This document shows, in pieces, positions 1-12,600 of a stretch of 64,000 nucleotides of DNA. Origin of the DNA: Papio anubis (Eukaryota > Chordata > Mammalia > Primates > Cercopithecidae); contig NC_044996.1 of NCBI RefSeq assembly GCF_008728515.1, positions 124,877,610 through 124,941,609 of the forward strand, read 5' to 3'. The position numbers were made by a program, and so were the translations under genes. Under the pieces are notes generated by a model that ran no database searches, was not told where the DNA came from, and worked only from the letters and a program-made list of their open reading frames with translations. How positions within the stretch are numbered: the stretch's first letter is position 1; each line of letters opens with the position of its first letter.

Positions 1-247
1 GCAATGGCGTGATCTCGGTTCACTGCAACCTCTACCTCCCTGGTTCAAGTGATTCTCCTGCCTTAACCTCCCAAGTAGCTGGGATTACAGGCGCCAGCCA
101 CCACGCCTGGCTAATTTTTATATTTGTAGTAGAGACAGGGTTTCACCATGTTGGCCAGGCTGGTCTTGAACTTCTGACCTCAGGTGATGCACCTGCCTCA
201 CCCTCCCAAAATGCTAGGATTACAGGCATGGGCCACCACTCCTGGCC
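1..247 (-). mobile_element. Alu SINE, antisense, cut by window edge
   Basis: The sequence reads as the reverse complement of an Alu: 'ctcggttcactgcaacctc', then 'gctgggattacaggc', then 'gtagagacagggtttcacc' and 'attacaggcatg'. The left edge lies outside the window. The 106-residue open frame through it is a typical Alu-antisense artefact and not a gene. Confidence 0.95.
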
Positions 248-2015
248 TTACATTTACGAACTTTATAAAGCATGTGTATTCAATATAAGAGGACCTGTCC
301 TCAGGGTTACCTTCCTGGAAATTTTCTAATTTCCCCTCAGGCATCAGTAGTCACTTACTTTGTGCACTTACTTTGCCCAGACTGGAACTTGTATGTGTGA
401 TCTGGTCACCAGTTGCCATTTCTGCCTTCCAGGTGCTCTTTAAGCTGCTACCTCACCTATGCACCCCTTGCACAGGGGCACCCAGATGCCCTGAAGAGCT
501 CCAGGAATCATATCTATAGACTGGTCTTAAGGTCTCAGTTCTAGGAAGACAGTCTGGCAAGCATTTTTCTCCCAAGAGCCTTCATGGTATTTCTCTCATT
601 ACATTGCACAAGATTGGTGCTAACTTGCTGGTTTAGGGTGGCTCTCACTCATGTCAGACACAGGACAAGTAGCTCTGAGCTACCAATGGTCCACCACTGG
701 ACTGTGCCACTTCCAGTCTACAGCACCTCAGGGTGGCAGGACTGGCAGCAGGTATTTGTTACTCTGTGTGTCACTCTGCTGGTATCCAGTGTGATCCCCT
801 GTCAAAGCCTCCAAAGACCTATGTGTCAATGGTACTCAAAGAGAAGCCTTGCCTGTGTCCTTGAGGGCTTTTGAAACCATTACTCCACAACACCATCCAG
901 GTCCGCTCTTGCCTTTGATTGATGTGGTGACATTGTGCTCTTCCAGGTCAATCTAAAGTTATGTGGAATGAGAGGCAGCCATTGCTTGTGTAAATTGGAC
1001 TGCTCTTCTGGCTCAGCCCATGAGCCCTTCATCTACCTTTCACTGTCCTCCCTACTGGTATCAGAGTGTGCACAGCATGGGCTTAGTCAACATTGAAAGA
1101 TATTGCATTCTAGGGATGCAGCAATGATGGCCTAAGGAATTCAAGAAAAGACATAGTTGTTTGATGTGCTGTTCTACCTTTGCACTATAAAATTATGGGT
1201 AGTAAATTTAACATGATCAGAAAATGGCTTATTCAGATTTTCCCACATACTCTAAGTAGGACTTGCATTTCTGATCATCATGAACAAAGCACAATTACAA
1301 CATCAGAAAGAGCCAGAGCAGCAGGATGGATGATGCAGTGTTAGTATGTAACAATGTCACCAGCATTATGTAAATGATGTTAAGGAACTACAGGGACAAG
1401 GAGATCTGTATTGCTTCAGTACAGTTTCCTGGTTTACTGAAAGTCTGTTTTTTTAAAATGATAAATGGATATTGAATTCTTTTTAATTCATGATAGACGC
1501 TGATTCATGTTACCCATGGAAAAATGCTCATCTCAATTTAGCAGCAAAAATTGGATGGAACACTTGACATTATTACCTTCTAAATATTTTGAATATCTCT
1601 CATCAAGGGCATTAGCAAACAGAGGAATTAGTTTTATTCGTTAATTACACAAAAATGGATCTCTGGGAATTTCATTTGTCAGAGAATAATCTCATCTACT
1701 TTCCTTTATTAAAAGAAATGGAAGTCATAGCTGGATTTATATTCCCGAAAGTGTGAAATTGAATCCCAAATTCCAATATGTTTTCTTAATCTGAAATTTT
1801 ATGAAAATAAGCTAGACTTTTTCAGTTAATCTTCCTCAAATACTATTGATACTGTGAATTGAGAGATCCAAATAGAAGTTATTGAACTGCAGTGCAATAT
1901 AATACTAAAAGTGAAATAACATCATCTATTTATAAAAACACTGTGCAACAATCCTCTTCAAAGGGAAGTATCAATTTTTGAAGAGCTTCATTCTGTTATG
2001 AACCTGAAATCAAAT
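248..2015. other. Intergenic DNA, nothing recognised
   Basis: I find no repeat family, RNA gene or convincing coding frame here. The longest open frame (584-874, plus strand, 96 codons) has no recognisable domain, no clear splice sites and no promoter motif near it. The tract may hide ancient repeats too diverged to name by eye. Confidence 0.5.
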
Positions 2016-2118
2016 CAAATTACATATGTAACAAACCTGCACGTTATGCACATGTACCCTAGAACTTAAAGTATAATAATAAAAAATAAATTAAAAAAAT
2101 AAAAAATAATAAATTAAA
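2016..2118 (+). mobile_element. L1 3' end fragment, strongly 5'-truncated
   Basis: The stretch 'catatgtaacaaacctgcac', followed by the 'gcacatgtaccctagaactt' type end and an A-rich tail, is the terminal 3' UTR of primate L1 (L1PA type). Only about 60 bp of element precede the tail. No perfect target-site duplication is evident. Confidence 0.85.
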
Positions 2119-3600
2119 TGTGAAAACCAATTAGAGGATTTAACACTGAATTAAGGTGCCCTGAACCTCACAATGTGAAATATAAAAACTGACACTTAAT
2201 GTTTTTGCAGAAGTTAAGGCACCCATTTTCTAATTCCAAATTAAAAAGAAACATGAAAGAAAATGATTAATAATTTATTAACTATGTCTATTTTCAATTT
2301 ACATTTCCTCATGTACATGGTAAAATATAATCCCCATTCACATAACTGTGTTTATTATGTTATCTGTTTACACCATATTTCAATAGAAACAAAGAAAGCT
2401 TGATTGCTTTTCTGGCAATTGATTTTCTGTATGCCTGCCCTGCTTCACTAATTTATCTGCTTGGTCTCTAGATGTGCTTGAGTTCAAAACTCATACAGTA
2501 AGTATCTAACAAATGGTGGTTGAACTGAATGCATTGAAAACATTCTTGATGCTATGGTTTGTTTGTTGAATTTTCTTTTGACTTCTATGATACCTCAATC
2601 CACAAATAGAGCAATAGCAAAAAAAAATGATGCACAAAGGAAACAATAAAGACTCATACAACAGAAATGCAAATGTTAGTACAGAACAATAAAATAATAT
2701 TGGATCCAGAGATAGCACTCAAAATATTCAGAATGCTAATTCTCAGAAGGCTAATAAAAATGTTATCAATTGATCCACCAAGAATAAGCAAATAAAAATA
2801 CCCAAAAATCTATTGAAAGGCCCAGTATTTCTCAAGTATTTTTTAAATTAGTCTACTCTAATCATGGCCTAATATAGAAGAGCACAGATAAATTCATTTT
2901 TACCATTGTCCTTCTCCTGTGATTAAAACACTCAAATGGCACTTTTGCAATTAAAAAAAAATCCTATTGGAAGCTTCTCATTTTTCACATTTTAATGTAA
3001 GAACTGGCATATTTCTATGGGAAGAAATCTTCACTTCTTAAAAACTTATTTTTGCCTTGCCACAATTTACTAATTTTTTTCTATTGTATATACACTCTGC
3101 CTCAAGTCCTCTTCTGAAAAGAAGTAGGATATAAATATACACATTCTTTCCTAAGATTCTTCAGGTAAGAGAAAGCACATGCTATACCAGGCCACTTAAG
3201 TAGCACAGTCTTATGTAATCAATTCTTGTAAGGTTTTATTTTTGTAAATATATGTCTAATGAAAAATTTTTAATCACCTCCTGATTTTTAGTTTGACACA
3301 TAGAAAACATGAAGCTATTATCTAGCCTGGGCTTAATAAAGAAGCACAAGCTAAAAAACTAATTTAAAAGACCATAGAAATAAAGTCTGCTGCTCAAATC
3401 TAGTATTTGTCCAAAAATTAAATGGGTGCATCAAATGTTTTTCAAAATCAAATCCCCAACAAATAGCTAATAAAGAGCCACAAGTGGCAGAAAACAAACC
3501 CCAGAGAGAAAGGAATGGAAAATGCATTTTCTCCTCAGAGTAGAATGAAAAAAAAGGATTATAAGATAGAATGGAAAACATGCACAAGAACTCAATCATT
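2119..3600. other. AT-rich intergenic DNA, nothing recognised
   Basis: The tract is AT-rich. Its two antisense open frames (2506-2718 and 3351-3599) show no domain and no codon structure beyond chance. No RNA gene is seen. Confidence 0.5.
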
Positions 3601-4110
3601 CATTTAGCAAATATGATGGAGTAACTATGTATGTCAGTCTCTGTTCAAGGTGTACAAGTGAGCACATCAGTCCAAGTCTTTGTCCTCATAGAGTTCACAT
3701 GCTGGTGAATGAGACACTAATAGACAACTAAAAAAATAAGTAAATATGATACAGGGCTGCATATGTCTGTAAAGAAAATGATGGAGGGTAAGGAGATAAA
3801 GTCATTGAGAGGAGGGTGCTATTTCAGGCAGGGTAGTCCAGGAAGGCTCTATAAGAAAGGAATATTGGAGCAGAGACCTGAAAGAAGTGAAAAAGGCATA
3901 GTACGCACAGATCTGAAGGAAAGTCATTCCCAGCACAGAGAGCAGCAAGAGCAAAGGCTCTGAGGCATGAGAGAGCTTGGAGTGTTCCAGTGCGAGTTCA
4001 GCAGAATGAACAAGGTGGAGAGAAACTGGAGAGAAGGGCAGGGACATCATAGGAGTTATAGCATGCAGGGCTATGGCAGGTTTTTTTTGTTTTGTTTTTT
4101 GTTTTTTGTT

Positions 4111-4935
4111 TTTGTTTTTGTTTTTAATAGCCACAAATTCTTTGACACTCCTGCCATCAAGAAGTGAGGACTAAGTTCCCTCCCCTTGGATCTGGCAGGC
4201 TTTTGACTGCCTCCATAAATAAAGTACTGTGGAAGTGACACTAGATGCCTTCTGAGGCAAGGTCATAAAAAGCCCATGAAGTTTCCTCCTGATTTCCTGG
4301 GTGCTCACTCTGAGGGAAGCCAGATGCCATATAAGTTTAACTATCTTAAGACTGTCATGTTGAAGAGGTCACATGTAGGTGCTCCAGTCAAGTGTCTCAG
4401 CTGAACCCAACCTTCCAGCCACCCTGCCAAGGAGCCAGATGTGAATAGAATTATCTTGGACCTGGCCAGGCGTGGTGGCTCACGCCTGCAATCCCAGCAC
4501 TTTGGGAGGCCAAGGTGGGGATCACTTGAGGTCAGGAGATCGAGACCAACTGGGCCAACATGGTGAAATCCTTTCTCTACTAAAAAATATAAAAATTAGC
4601 CAGGCATAATGGCACGTGCCTGTAGTCCCAGCTACTCAGGAGGTTGAGGTAGGAGAATTGCTTGAACTCAGGAGGCAGAGGTTAGAGTGAACCAAGATCG
4701 CACCATTACCCTCCAGCCTGGGCGACAAAGCAAGACTCCATCTCAAAAAAAAAAAATTATCTTGGACCCTCCATTCCAGATCAGCCAGCTGAGTCCCCCT
4801 GAGTAACCTCAACTGACTCCATCATGAACAGAAGAACTAACTAGCCAATATCTGCCTGAGTTTCTAAAAACTGTTGTTTTAAGCCACTAAGTTTTGGAGT
4901 GATTTATTACACAGTAATAGTAACTGGAACTGACA
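4111..4935 (+). mobile_element. MLT1-like MaLR LTR, interrupted by Alu
   Basis: The 3' part 'taagccactaagttttggag', followed by 'tgatttattacacagtaata', is the characteristic end of MLT1-type (ERVL-MaLR) LTRs. The body, with 'ccttggatctggcaggcttt', fits the same family. The left boundary is approximate because it merges into a T-rich run (4081-4125). An Alu splits the LTR at 4463-4754. Confidence 0.75.
4463..4754 (+). mobile_element. Alu SINE with target-site duplication
   Basis: A sense Alu begins 'ggccaggcgtggtggctcac' and ends in an A run. It is flanked by a perfect 14-bp direct repeat 'aattatcttggacc' at 4449-4462 and 4755-4768, the hallmark of L1-mediated insertion. The host sequence is the MLT1-like LTR. 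Confidence 0.95.
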
Positions 4936-5640
4936 CTCTTGGGCCACACTAAGAATTTGTTTTCTATTCTGACTATTATGGCAAGCCATTGGAGAGTTTT
5001 GAGCAAGAAAATAATGTGATCTGATTTCCGATTTTAAAGAGTTATTCTGGCTGATGTATAGAAAAGAAACTATAGGATTATAGGAGTGAAGGTAGAAACC
5101 ATTATGAGACTCCTGCAGAATCCTGGAAATTGAGGATGGGGGCTTGAACAAGAAAGATAGCAGCAGAGGAGTGAGAAGTAGTTGAATTTAGAGTATATTT
5201 GGAAAGTAGAGCTCAGAGAAGTTGCTGATGAATTACATGTGGAGTGTGAGAGAAAGAGAGGAGTAGAGTGGCACGTTAGTTTTTGGCATAAGCAACTAGG
5301 GGACTCGTGGTACCATTTTATGTAATAAGAAAGACTGGAGGAGGTGTAGATTTGGCATGAGGAAGAGGGTCCTAAGTTAATTTTTGGAAATGTAAAGAAT
5401 TTTAATGCCCAAACTGGTAGTGTAAAATTCAGTTTTTGAGTCTAAAGTTCTAGGGGAGAAATGATATAGAACTTGAATATATGAATCTTGAGTTTAAGGG
5501 GAGATATTGCAGTTGGAGATATAATCCAGGAATTACCAGCATATAGATGTTTTTAGAGCCATGAGGCTGGATAAGATCACCAAGATAGGTCATCTAGGTA
5601 TAGAGAAGTGGACCAAAGAATGTGCTGAGACATACTCCAA

Positions 5641-6914
5641 TATATTCAAAAGTCATAAAAATACTGGGAAAACTGGATATTCATGTGTAAAAGAACAAAG
5701 TTGGACCACTAGTTACACCATATACAAAAATTAAATTAAAATGGATCAAAGAACTAAATTTAAAAGATAAAATCACAAAATTCTTAGAAGAAAACATAGG
5801 AGAAAATATTCGCAATGTTGGATTTGACAATGATTTCTTGGAAACACCAGAAGCACCAACAACAACCACAACCAAAAGAAAAAAAAAAAACAGATAAACC
5901 GAGCTTCATAAAAATAAAAACTTTTCTACATCAAAGCACACTGTCATGAGAGTGAAAAGATAACCTACAAAATGGAAGAAAATGTTTTCAAATCATATAA
6001 GGGATTCAGCAACCAAATGACAACTCAACCATCAAAAGACAAACAACCCAATTCAAAAATGGGCAAAGGACTTAGACATTTCTTTAAGGAAGCTATACAA
6101 ATGGCTAATGGCAATGAAAAGATGCTCAATATCATTAGTCAGTAGGGAAATACAAGTTAAAACTACAATGACTCATTATACTCATTAGACTCATTATACT
6201 CATTAGAATGGCTATACTAAAAAAGTAAAATAACAAATGTTGGTGAGGATGTGGAGAAATTGGAACCCTCGTGCTTTGCTGGTGGTAAAATAGTGCAACC
6301 ATTTTGAAAAACAGTTTGGTGGTTCCTCAAAAAGTTAAACATAAGGTTACTCTACTATCCAGCAATTCAACCCCTAGGAATACACCCAAACAAAGTGAAA
6401 GAAAGGACTCAAACAGACACTCATACGCCAACATTCATAGCAGCATTATTCACAATAGCCAAAAGGCAGGTGCAACCCAAATGTCCAACAACAGATGAAT
6501 GGATAAACAAAATGTGATATATATACATATACACTGATGTTGATATATATACATATACATTTATAAATGGAATATTATTCAACCATGAAAAGAAAAGAAA
6601 TTCTGATGCATGCCACACGTAGATACACCTTTGAAACATTATGCTAAATGAATTAAGCTAGACACAAAAAGAAAATATTGTATGATTTTATTTATCTGAG
6701 GTACATAGAATAGGCAAATTCACAGGGACAAAAGGTACAAGGGTGGTTACCAGGGTCCAGAAGAAGGTAGAAATGGGGAATTAGTGTTTAATGGGTACAG
6801 AGTTTCAGCTTGGGATGATGAAATTGTTCTAGAAATGGATAATAGTGATGGCTGCACAATATTGTGAATATACTTAATGCCATTAAATTGTATGCTTAAA
6901 AATGGTTAAAAATG
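5641..6914 (+). mobile_element. Old L1M 3' fragment, ORF2 end plus 3' UTR
   Basis: Degenerate L1 in sense orientation. It includes the ORF2 C-terminal region ('aaaatgggcaaaggacttag' at about 6055, 'caaatggctaatggcaatg', then the 'aggatgtggagaaattggaa' block) and a 3' UTR running to 'attgtatgcttaaaaatgg'. The remaining end of the UTR is found again after 14054, so this L1M was split by the younger L1 at 6915-14045. Local tandem duplications occur at about 6171-6208 (an 18-19 bp unit) and about 6517-6560. Confidence 0.85.
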
Positions 6915-8529
6915 AGGAAGGGTGGCTTCCAGGATCTGGCACAGTCTTAGTCTCTTTCTCCAGTCAGAGGTCAGGGTTAGGGTTTCACTGCACCAGGACC
7001 TCTGCTTCAGGAGGCCTTGGTGATTCTGCCACAGCCTCAGCCTCCATCGCTCTGTGACCTGCTGGTATTGGACAATTCATAGCTAAGACTCCAGTACACC
7101 ACTGAAGCCAAGAAATGAAAAATCTTTAATTGGATCATCATGGTGGACGGGAGGCATGACTAAACTGCAGCTCCAGACAGAGCAGTGGGCGGAGGCTCAC
7201 ATTGTGAATTTTAGCTCCAGATCAATTGCAAGAACAAACCAGCAATCCTAAGAGGACCCATAGGCCCTCTGAAGGAAGCAGATGGCTCCTGCAGGACCTG
7301 GGAGACACCCCAAATACTGTGAGTGCCCCAACTCCAGAAGTGGGAAAGGGAGACTCTTCTCTCCCAAACACACATGCCCACTGGAGAAACTGAAGGTCTG
7401 TTTGTGGGAAAAGTTTCCGACTTCACCTGGGGCTGCGTCAGTTTAGAGAGATCAATGAAATACAGGGGTAGAGAAAGCAGAAAGGCCCTGGGAGCTCGCT
7501 GGGTCCCCTAGCAAACTATTCCTGCCTGATACCACAGGGATCCATCAGGAGGGCAGCCAGAGGAGCAGGTGGTTAAACTCCACAGGGAGAAGGAAATCTC
7601 TAGCTGAACTTTGTAACAATTTGAACGGGGTGAGAAGCCTCCCGGCCAGAACTTAGGGGAGGGTGGAAATACAATATGTAGACTCCACAGGTGAGGGAAG
7701 AACCAAGCCCTTTTCTTTCGCGGCTGGGAGACGGGTAGCCTGGGGCAAGTTTTCAAACCCATCTCACCCTCCATCTGGAAACAGACTCAGGGCTATTGGA
7801 GTTGGGGGGGTGGGGGCAGCCACAGAGGGAGTGAGACCAGCCCTTCGGTTCGTGTGGGAGCTGGATGAAGCCTGTGACTGCCCGCTTTCCCCCACTTCCC
7901 TGACAACCTGCATGACTCAGCAGAGGCAGGCATAATCCTCCTAGGTACACAACTCCAGTGACCTGGGAATCTCAACCTCATCCCCCACAGCAGCCGCAGC
8001 AAGACCTGCCTAAGGAGAATCTGAGCTCAGACATGCCTAGCCCTGCCCCCCACCTGATGGTCTTTCCCTACCCACCCTGGTAGCAGAAGACAAAAGGCAC
8101 ATAATCTTGGGAGTTCTAGGGCCCCACTCACTGCCAGTCCCAACTGATGCTTTCTGAAAAGCACCACCTCCTGGCAGGAGGCAAATCAACAAGAAAATAG
8201 AGCATTAAACCACCAAAGCTAAGAACCCTCACAGAGTCCATTGCACACCCCCTCCCGCCACCTCCTCTGGAACAGGTGCTGAGAGATGCATAGATGGTTC
8301 ACATCACAGGACTCTGTGCAGACAACCCCTAGTACCACACCAGATCTGAGTAGACTTGCTAGGTGGCTGGACCCAGAAGAGAGACAACAATCACTGCAGT
8401 TCGGCTTACAGGAAGCCACATCCAGAGGAAAAGTGGGAGAGTACTACATCAAGGCAACACGCTATGGGACAAAAGAATCTGAACAAAAGCCTTCAGCCCT
8501 AGACTTTCCCTCTGACAGAGGCTACACAA
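6915..8529 (+). promoter_or_regulatory. L1 5' UTR and internal promoter region (degenerate)
   Basis: From 7139 the text 'gtggacgggaggcatgacta', 'cagctccagacagagcagtg' and 'ccccaactccagaagtggga' is the 5' UTR of older primate L1. L1 transcription starts from an internal promoter in this part. The segment 6915-7138 is less familiar. I include it because the split L1M places the insertion boundary there, but it could be a separate insertion or an older 5' extension. No activity is implied. Confidence 0.65.
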
Positions 8530-9540
8530 ATGAAAAGGAACAAGAAAACCAACCCTGGTAATATAACAAAACAAGGTTCTTCAACACCCCCCAAAAATCA
8601 TACTAGTTCACCAGCAATCAATCCAAACCAAGAAGAAATCCCTGATCTACTTGAAAAATAATTCAGGAAATTAGTTATTAAACTAATCAGGGAGGGACCA
8701 GAGAAAGGTGAAGCCCAGTGCAAAGAAATCCAAAAAATGATACAAGAAGTGAAGGGAGAAATATTCAAGGAAATAGATAGCTTAGAGAAAAAAAGAAAAC
8801 AATAAAAAATTCAGGAAATTGTGGGCACACTTTTAGAAATGTGAAATGCTCTGGAAAGTCTCAGCAACAGAATTGAACAAGTAGAAGAAAGAAATTCAGA
8901 GCTCGAAGGCAAGGTCTTTGAATTAACCCAATCCAACAAAGACAAAGAAAAAACTAAGAAAATATGAACAAAGCCTCCAAGAAGTCTTAAATGGCCAAAC
9001 CTAAGAATAATAGTGTTCCTGAGGAAGAATAGAATTCTAAAATCTTGGAAAACATTTGTGGGAATAATCAAGGAAAACTTCCCCAGCCTTGCTAGAGACC
9101 TACACATCCAGATAAAAGAAGCACAAACGACACCTAGGAAATGCATCACAAAAGTATCTACACCTAGGCATATTGTCATCAGGTTATCCAAAGTTAAGAT
9201 GAAGGAAAGAATCTTAAGAGCTGTGAGACAGAAGCACCAGATAACCTATAAGGAAAACCTATCAGATTAACAGCAGATTTCTCAGCAGAAAATCTACAAG
9301 CTAGAAGGGATTGAGGCCCTATCTTCAGCCTCCTCAAACAAAACAATTATCGGTCAAGAATTTTGTATCCAGCGAAACTAAACATCGTATATGAAGGAAA
9401 GATATGGTCTTTTTCAGACAAACAAATGCTGAGAGAATTCGCCATTACCAAGCCACCACTACAAGAACTGCTAAAAGGAGCTCTAAATCTTGAAACAAAT
9501 CCTGGAAACACATCAAGAAAGAACCTGTTTAAAGCATAAA
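8530..9540 (+). pseudogene. L1 ORF1 remnant (ORF1p RNA-binding protein)
   Basis: ORF1p is the trimeric RNA chaperone that coats L1 RNA in the cytoplasm. The ATG at 8530 opens a lysine-rich N-terminus but meets an in-frame stop after about 43 codons ('gaaaaataattcagg', near 8660). More stops follow in the coiled-coil segment (near 8805 and 8840). The region 9013-9270 still reads as the RNA-recognition part, including the segment 'LARDLHIQIKEAQTTPRKCI'. A C-terminal domain remnant continues to the TAA near 9539. The protein cannot be made at full length. Confidence 0.85.
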
Positions 9541-9627
9541 TCACACAGGACCTATAAAACAAAAATGTGAGTTAAAAAGCAAAAACAAAAAACAACCAAA
9601 GTACACAGGCAACAAAGAGCACGATTA

Positions 9628-12600
9628 ATGCAACGGTACCTCACATTTCAATACTAACATTGAATGTAAATGGCCTAAATGCTGGACTTAAAAGATACAG
9701 AACAGCAGAATGGATAAGAACTCACCCACCAACTATCTGCTGCCTTCGGGAGACTCACCTAACACATAAGGACTCACATAAACTTAAAGTGGGTAGAAAA
9801 AGGCATTTCATGCAAATGGACACCAAAAGTGAGCAAGGGTAGCTATTATTATATCAGTAAAAAACTAACTATAAAGCAACAGTAGTTAAAAGAGACAAAG
9901 AAGGACATTATATAATGGTAAAAGGCCTTGTCCAACAGGAAAATAGCACAATCCTAAACATGTATGCACCTAACACTGGAGCTCCCAAATTTGTAAAATA
10001 ATTACTAATATACCTAAGACATAAGATAGACAGCAACACAATAATAGTGGAATTTCAATACTCCACTGACAGCACTAGACAGATCATCAAGACAGATAGT
10101 CAACAAAGAAACAATGGATTTAACTATACCATGGAACAAATGGACATAACAGATATATACAGAACATTTCATCCAACAACCACAGAATACACATTATTTT
10201 CAACAGTGCATGGAACTTTCTCCAAGATAGATCATATGATAGGCCATAAAACAAGCCTCAATAAATTTAATAAAATTGAAATTATATCAAGCATTCTCTC
10301 AAACCACAGTGAAATAAAACTGGAAATCAACTCCAAAAGGAACCTTCAAAACCATGCAAATACATGGAAATTAAATAACCTGCTCCTAAATGAGCATTGG
10401 GTCAAAAACGAAATCAAGATGGAAATTTAAAAATTTCCATCTTCAAACTGAATGACAATAATGACACAATCTGCCTAACCTGTGGGATACAGCAAAGGCA
10501 GTGCTAAGAGGAAAGTCCATAGCCCTAACTAGTTGCCTACGTTGAAAAGATTGAAAGAGCACAAACTGACATTCTAAGGTCACACCTCAAGAAACTAGAC
10601 AAACAAGAACAAACAAAACCCAAACCCAGCAGAAGAAAGGAAATAACCAAGATCAGAGCAGAACTAAAGGAAATTGAAAAAAAATATGAAAGATAAATGA
10701 GCCGGGCGCGGTGGCTCAAGCCTGTAATCCCAGCACTTTGGGAGGCTGAGACGGGCGGATCACGAGGTCAGGAGATCGAGACCATCCTGGCTAACACAGT
10801 GAAACCCCGTCTCTACTAAAAATACAAAAAAAATTAGCCGGGCGTGGTGGCGGCGCCTGTAGTCCCAGCTACTCGGGAGGCTGAGGCAGGAGAATGGCGG
10901 GAACCCGGGAGGCGGAGCTTGCAGTGAGCCGAGATCGCGCCACTGCACTCCAGCCTGGGTGACAGAGCGAGACTCCGCCTCAAAAAAAAAAAAAAAAAAA
11001 AGAAAGATAAATGAAACAAAAAGCTGGTTGTTTGAAAAGATAAAACTGATAGACCATTAGCAAGATTAACCAAGAAAAGGAGAGAGAAAATCCAAAAAAC
11101 CTCACTAAGAAATGAAACAGGAGATATTACAACTGACACCACTGAAATACGAAAGATCATTCAAGGCTACTATGAACACCTTTATGCGCATAAACTAGAA
11201 AACCTAGAAAAGATGGATAAATTCTTGGAAAAATACAACCCTGCTAGTTAAATCAGGAAGTATTAGATACCATGAACAGACCACTAACAACCAGCAAGAT
11301 TGCAATGGTAATTAAAAGATTACCAACAACAACAACAAAGAAGTCCAGGACTAGACATACTCAAAGCAGAATTCCACCAGACATTCAAAGAAGAATTGGT
11401 ACCAATTTTGACACTATTGATCCTTTTGACACTATTCCACAAGATAAAGAAGGAACCCTCCCTAATTCATTCTATGAAGTCAGCATCACCCTAATACCAA
11501 AACCAGGAAAGGACACTACAAAAAAAGAAAACTACAGACCAATATTTTTGATGAACATACATGCTAAAATCCTTAACAAAATACTAGCTAACCAAATCCA
11601 ACAACATATCAAAAAGATAAACCACCATAATCAAGTGGGTTTCATACCAGGGATGCAGGGATGGTTTAACATACACAAGTCAATTAATGTGACACACCAC
11701 GTAAACAGAATTAAAAACAAAAATCACATGATCATCTCAATAGATGCAGAAAAAGCATTCAACAAAACCCAGCATTGGTTTATGATTAAAACTCTCAGCA
11801 AAATTGGCATACAAGGCACATACCTTAATGTAATAAAAGTCATCTATGACAAACCCACAGCCAATACAATGCTGAATGAGGAAAAGTTGAAAGCATTCAC
11901 TCTCAGAAATGGAAAAAGACAAGAATGTCCACCCTCACCACTCCTCTTCAACATAGTACTGGAAGTCCCAGCCAGAGCAATCAGACAAGAGAGAAATAAA
12001 GAGCATCCAAATCGGTAAAGAGGAAGTCAAACTGTCACTCTTTGCTGACAATATGATCATTTACCTTGAAAACCCTAATGACTCCTCCAGAAAGCTCCTA
12101 GAATTGATAAAAAGAATTCAGCAAAGTTTCTGGATATGATATTAATGTATAAAAATCAGTATCTCTTCTATACACCAACAGCAACCAAGTGGAGAATCAA
12201 ATCAGTGACTCAACCACGTTTACAATAGCTGCAAAAAAGAAACACAAAATACTTAGGAATATACCTAACCAAGGATGTGAAAGACCTCTACAAGGAAAAC
12301 CACAAAACACTGCTGAAAGAAGAAATCGTAGATGACACAAACAAATGGAAACACATCCCATGCTCATGGATGGGTGGAATCAATATTGTGAAAATGACCA
12401 TACTGCCAAAAGCAATCTACAAATTCAATGCAATCAACATCAAGATACCACCATCATTCTTCACAGAATTAGAAAAAGAAAAAAACAATTCTAAAATTAA
12501 CAGGGAACCAAAAAAGAACCCGCATAGCCAAAGCAAGACTAAACAAAAAGAACAAATCTGGATGCATCATACTACCTGATTTCAAACTATACTATAAGGC

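Larger units (their letters stand above)
3601..5640 (+). repeat. Ancient dispersed repeat split by nested insertions
   Basis: Two blocks (about 3601-4110 and 4936-5640) have the wording of an old high-copy mammalian repeat. The first has 'catagagttcacatgctggt', then 'cagagacctgaaagaagtg', then 'gcaaaggctctgaggcatga'. The second has 'gcaagccattggagagtttt' and 'aataatgtgatctgatttcc'. I recognise this wording from many intergenic regions but cannot name the family with certainty. The blocks are collinear and separated by an LTR, which itself contains an Alu. Confidence 0.45.

Noticed and set aside
9..329. 106-codon frame resembling human 'proteins' in databases
   Set aside because: It is a translation of antisense Alu sequence. 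The same applies to the frames at 10760-11160, 17501-17930, 22842-23141 and 23341-23556.
584..874. 96-codon plus-strand frame in unannotated DNA
   Set aside because: It has no recognisable domain, an unremarkable start context and no splice or promoter support. Frames of this length are expected by chance.
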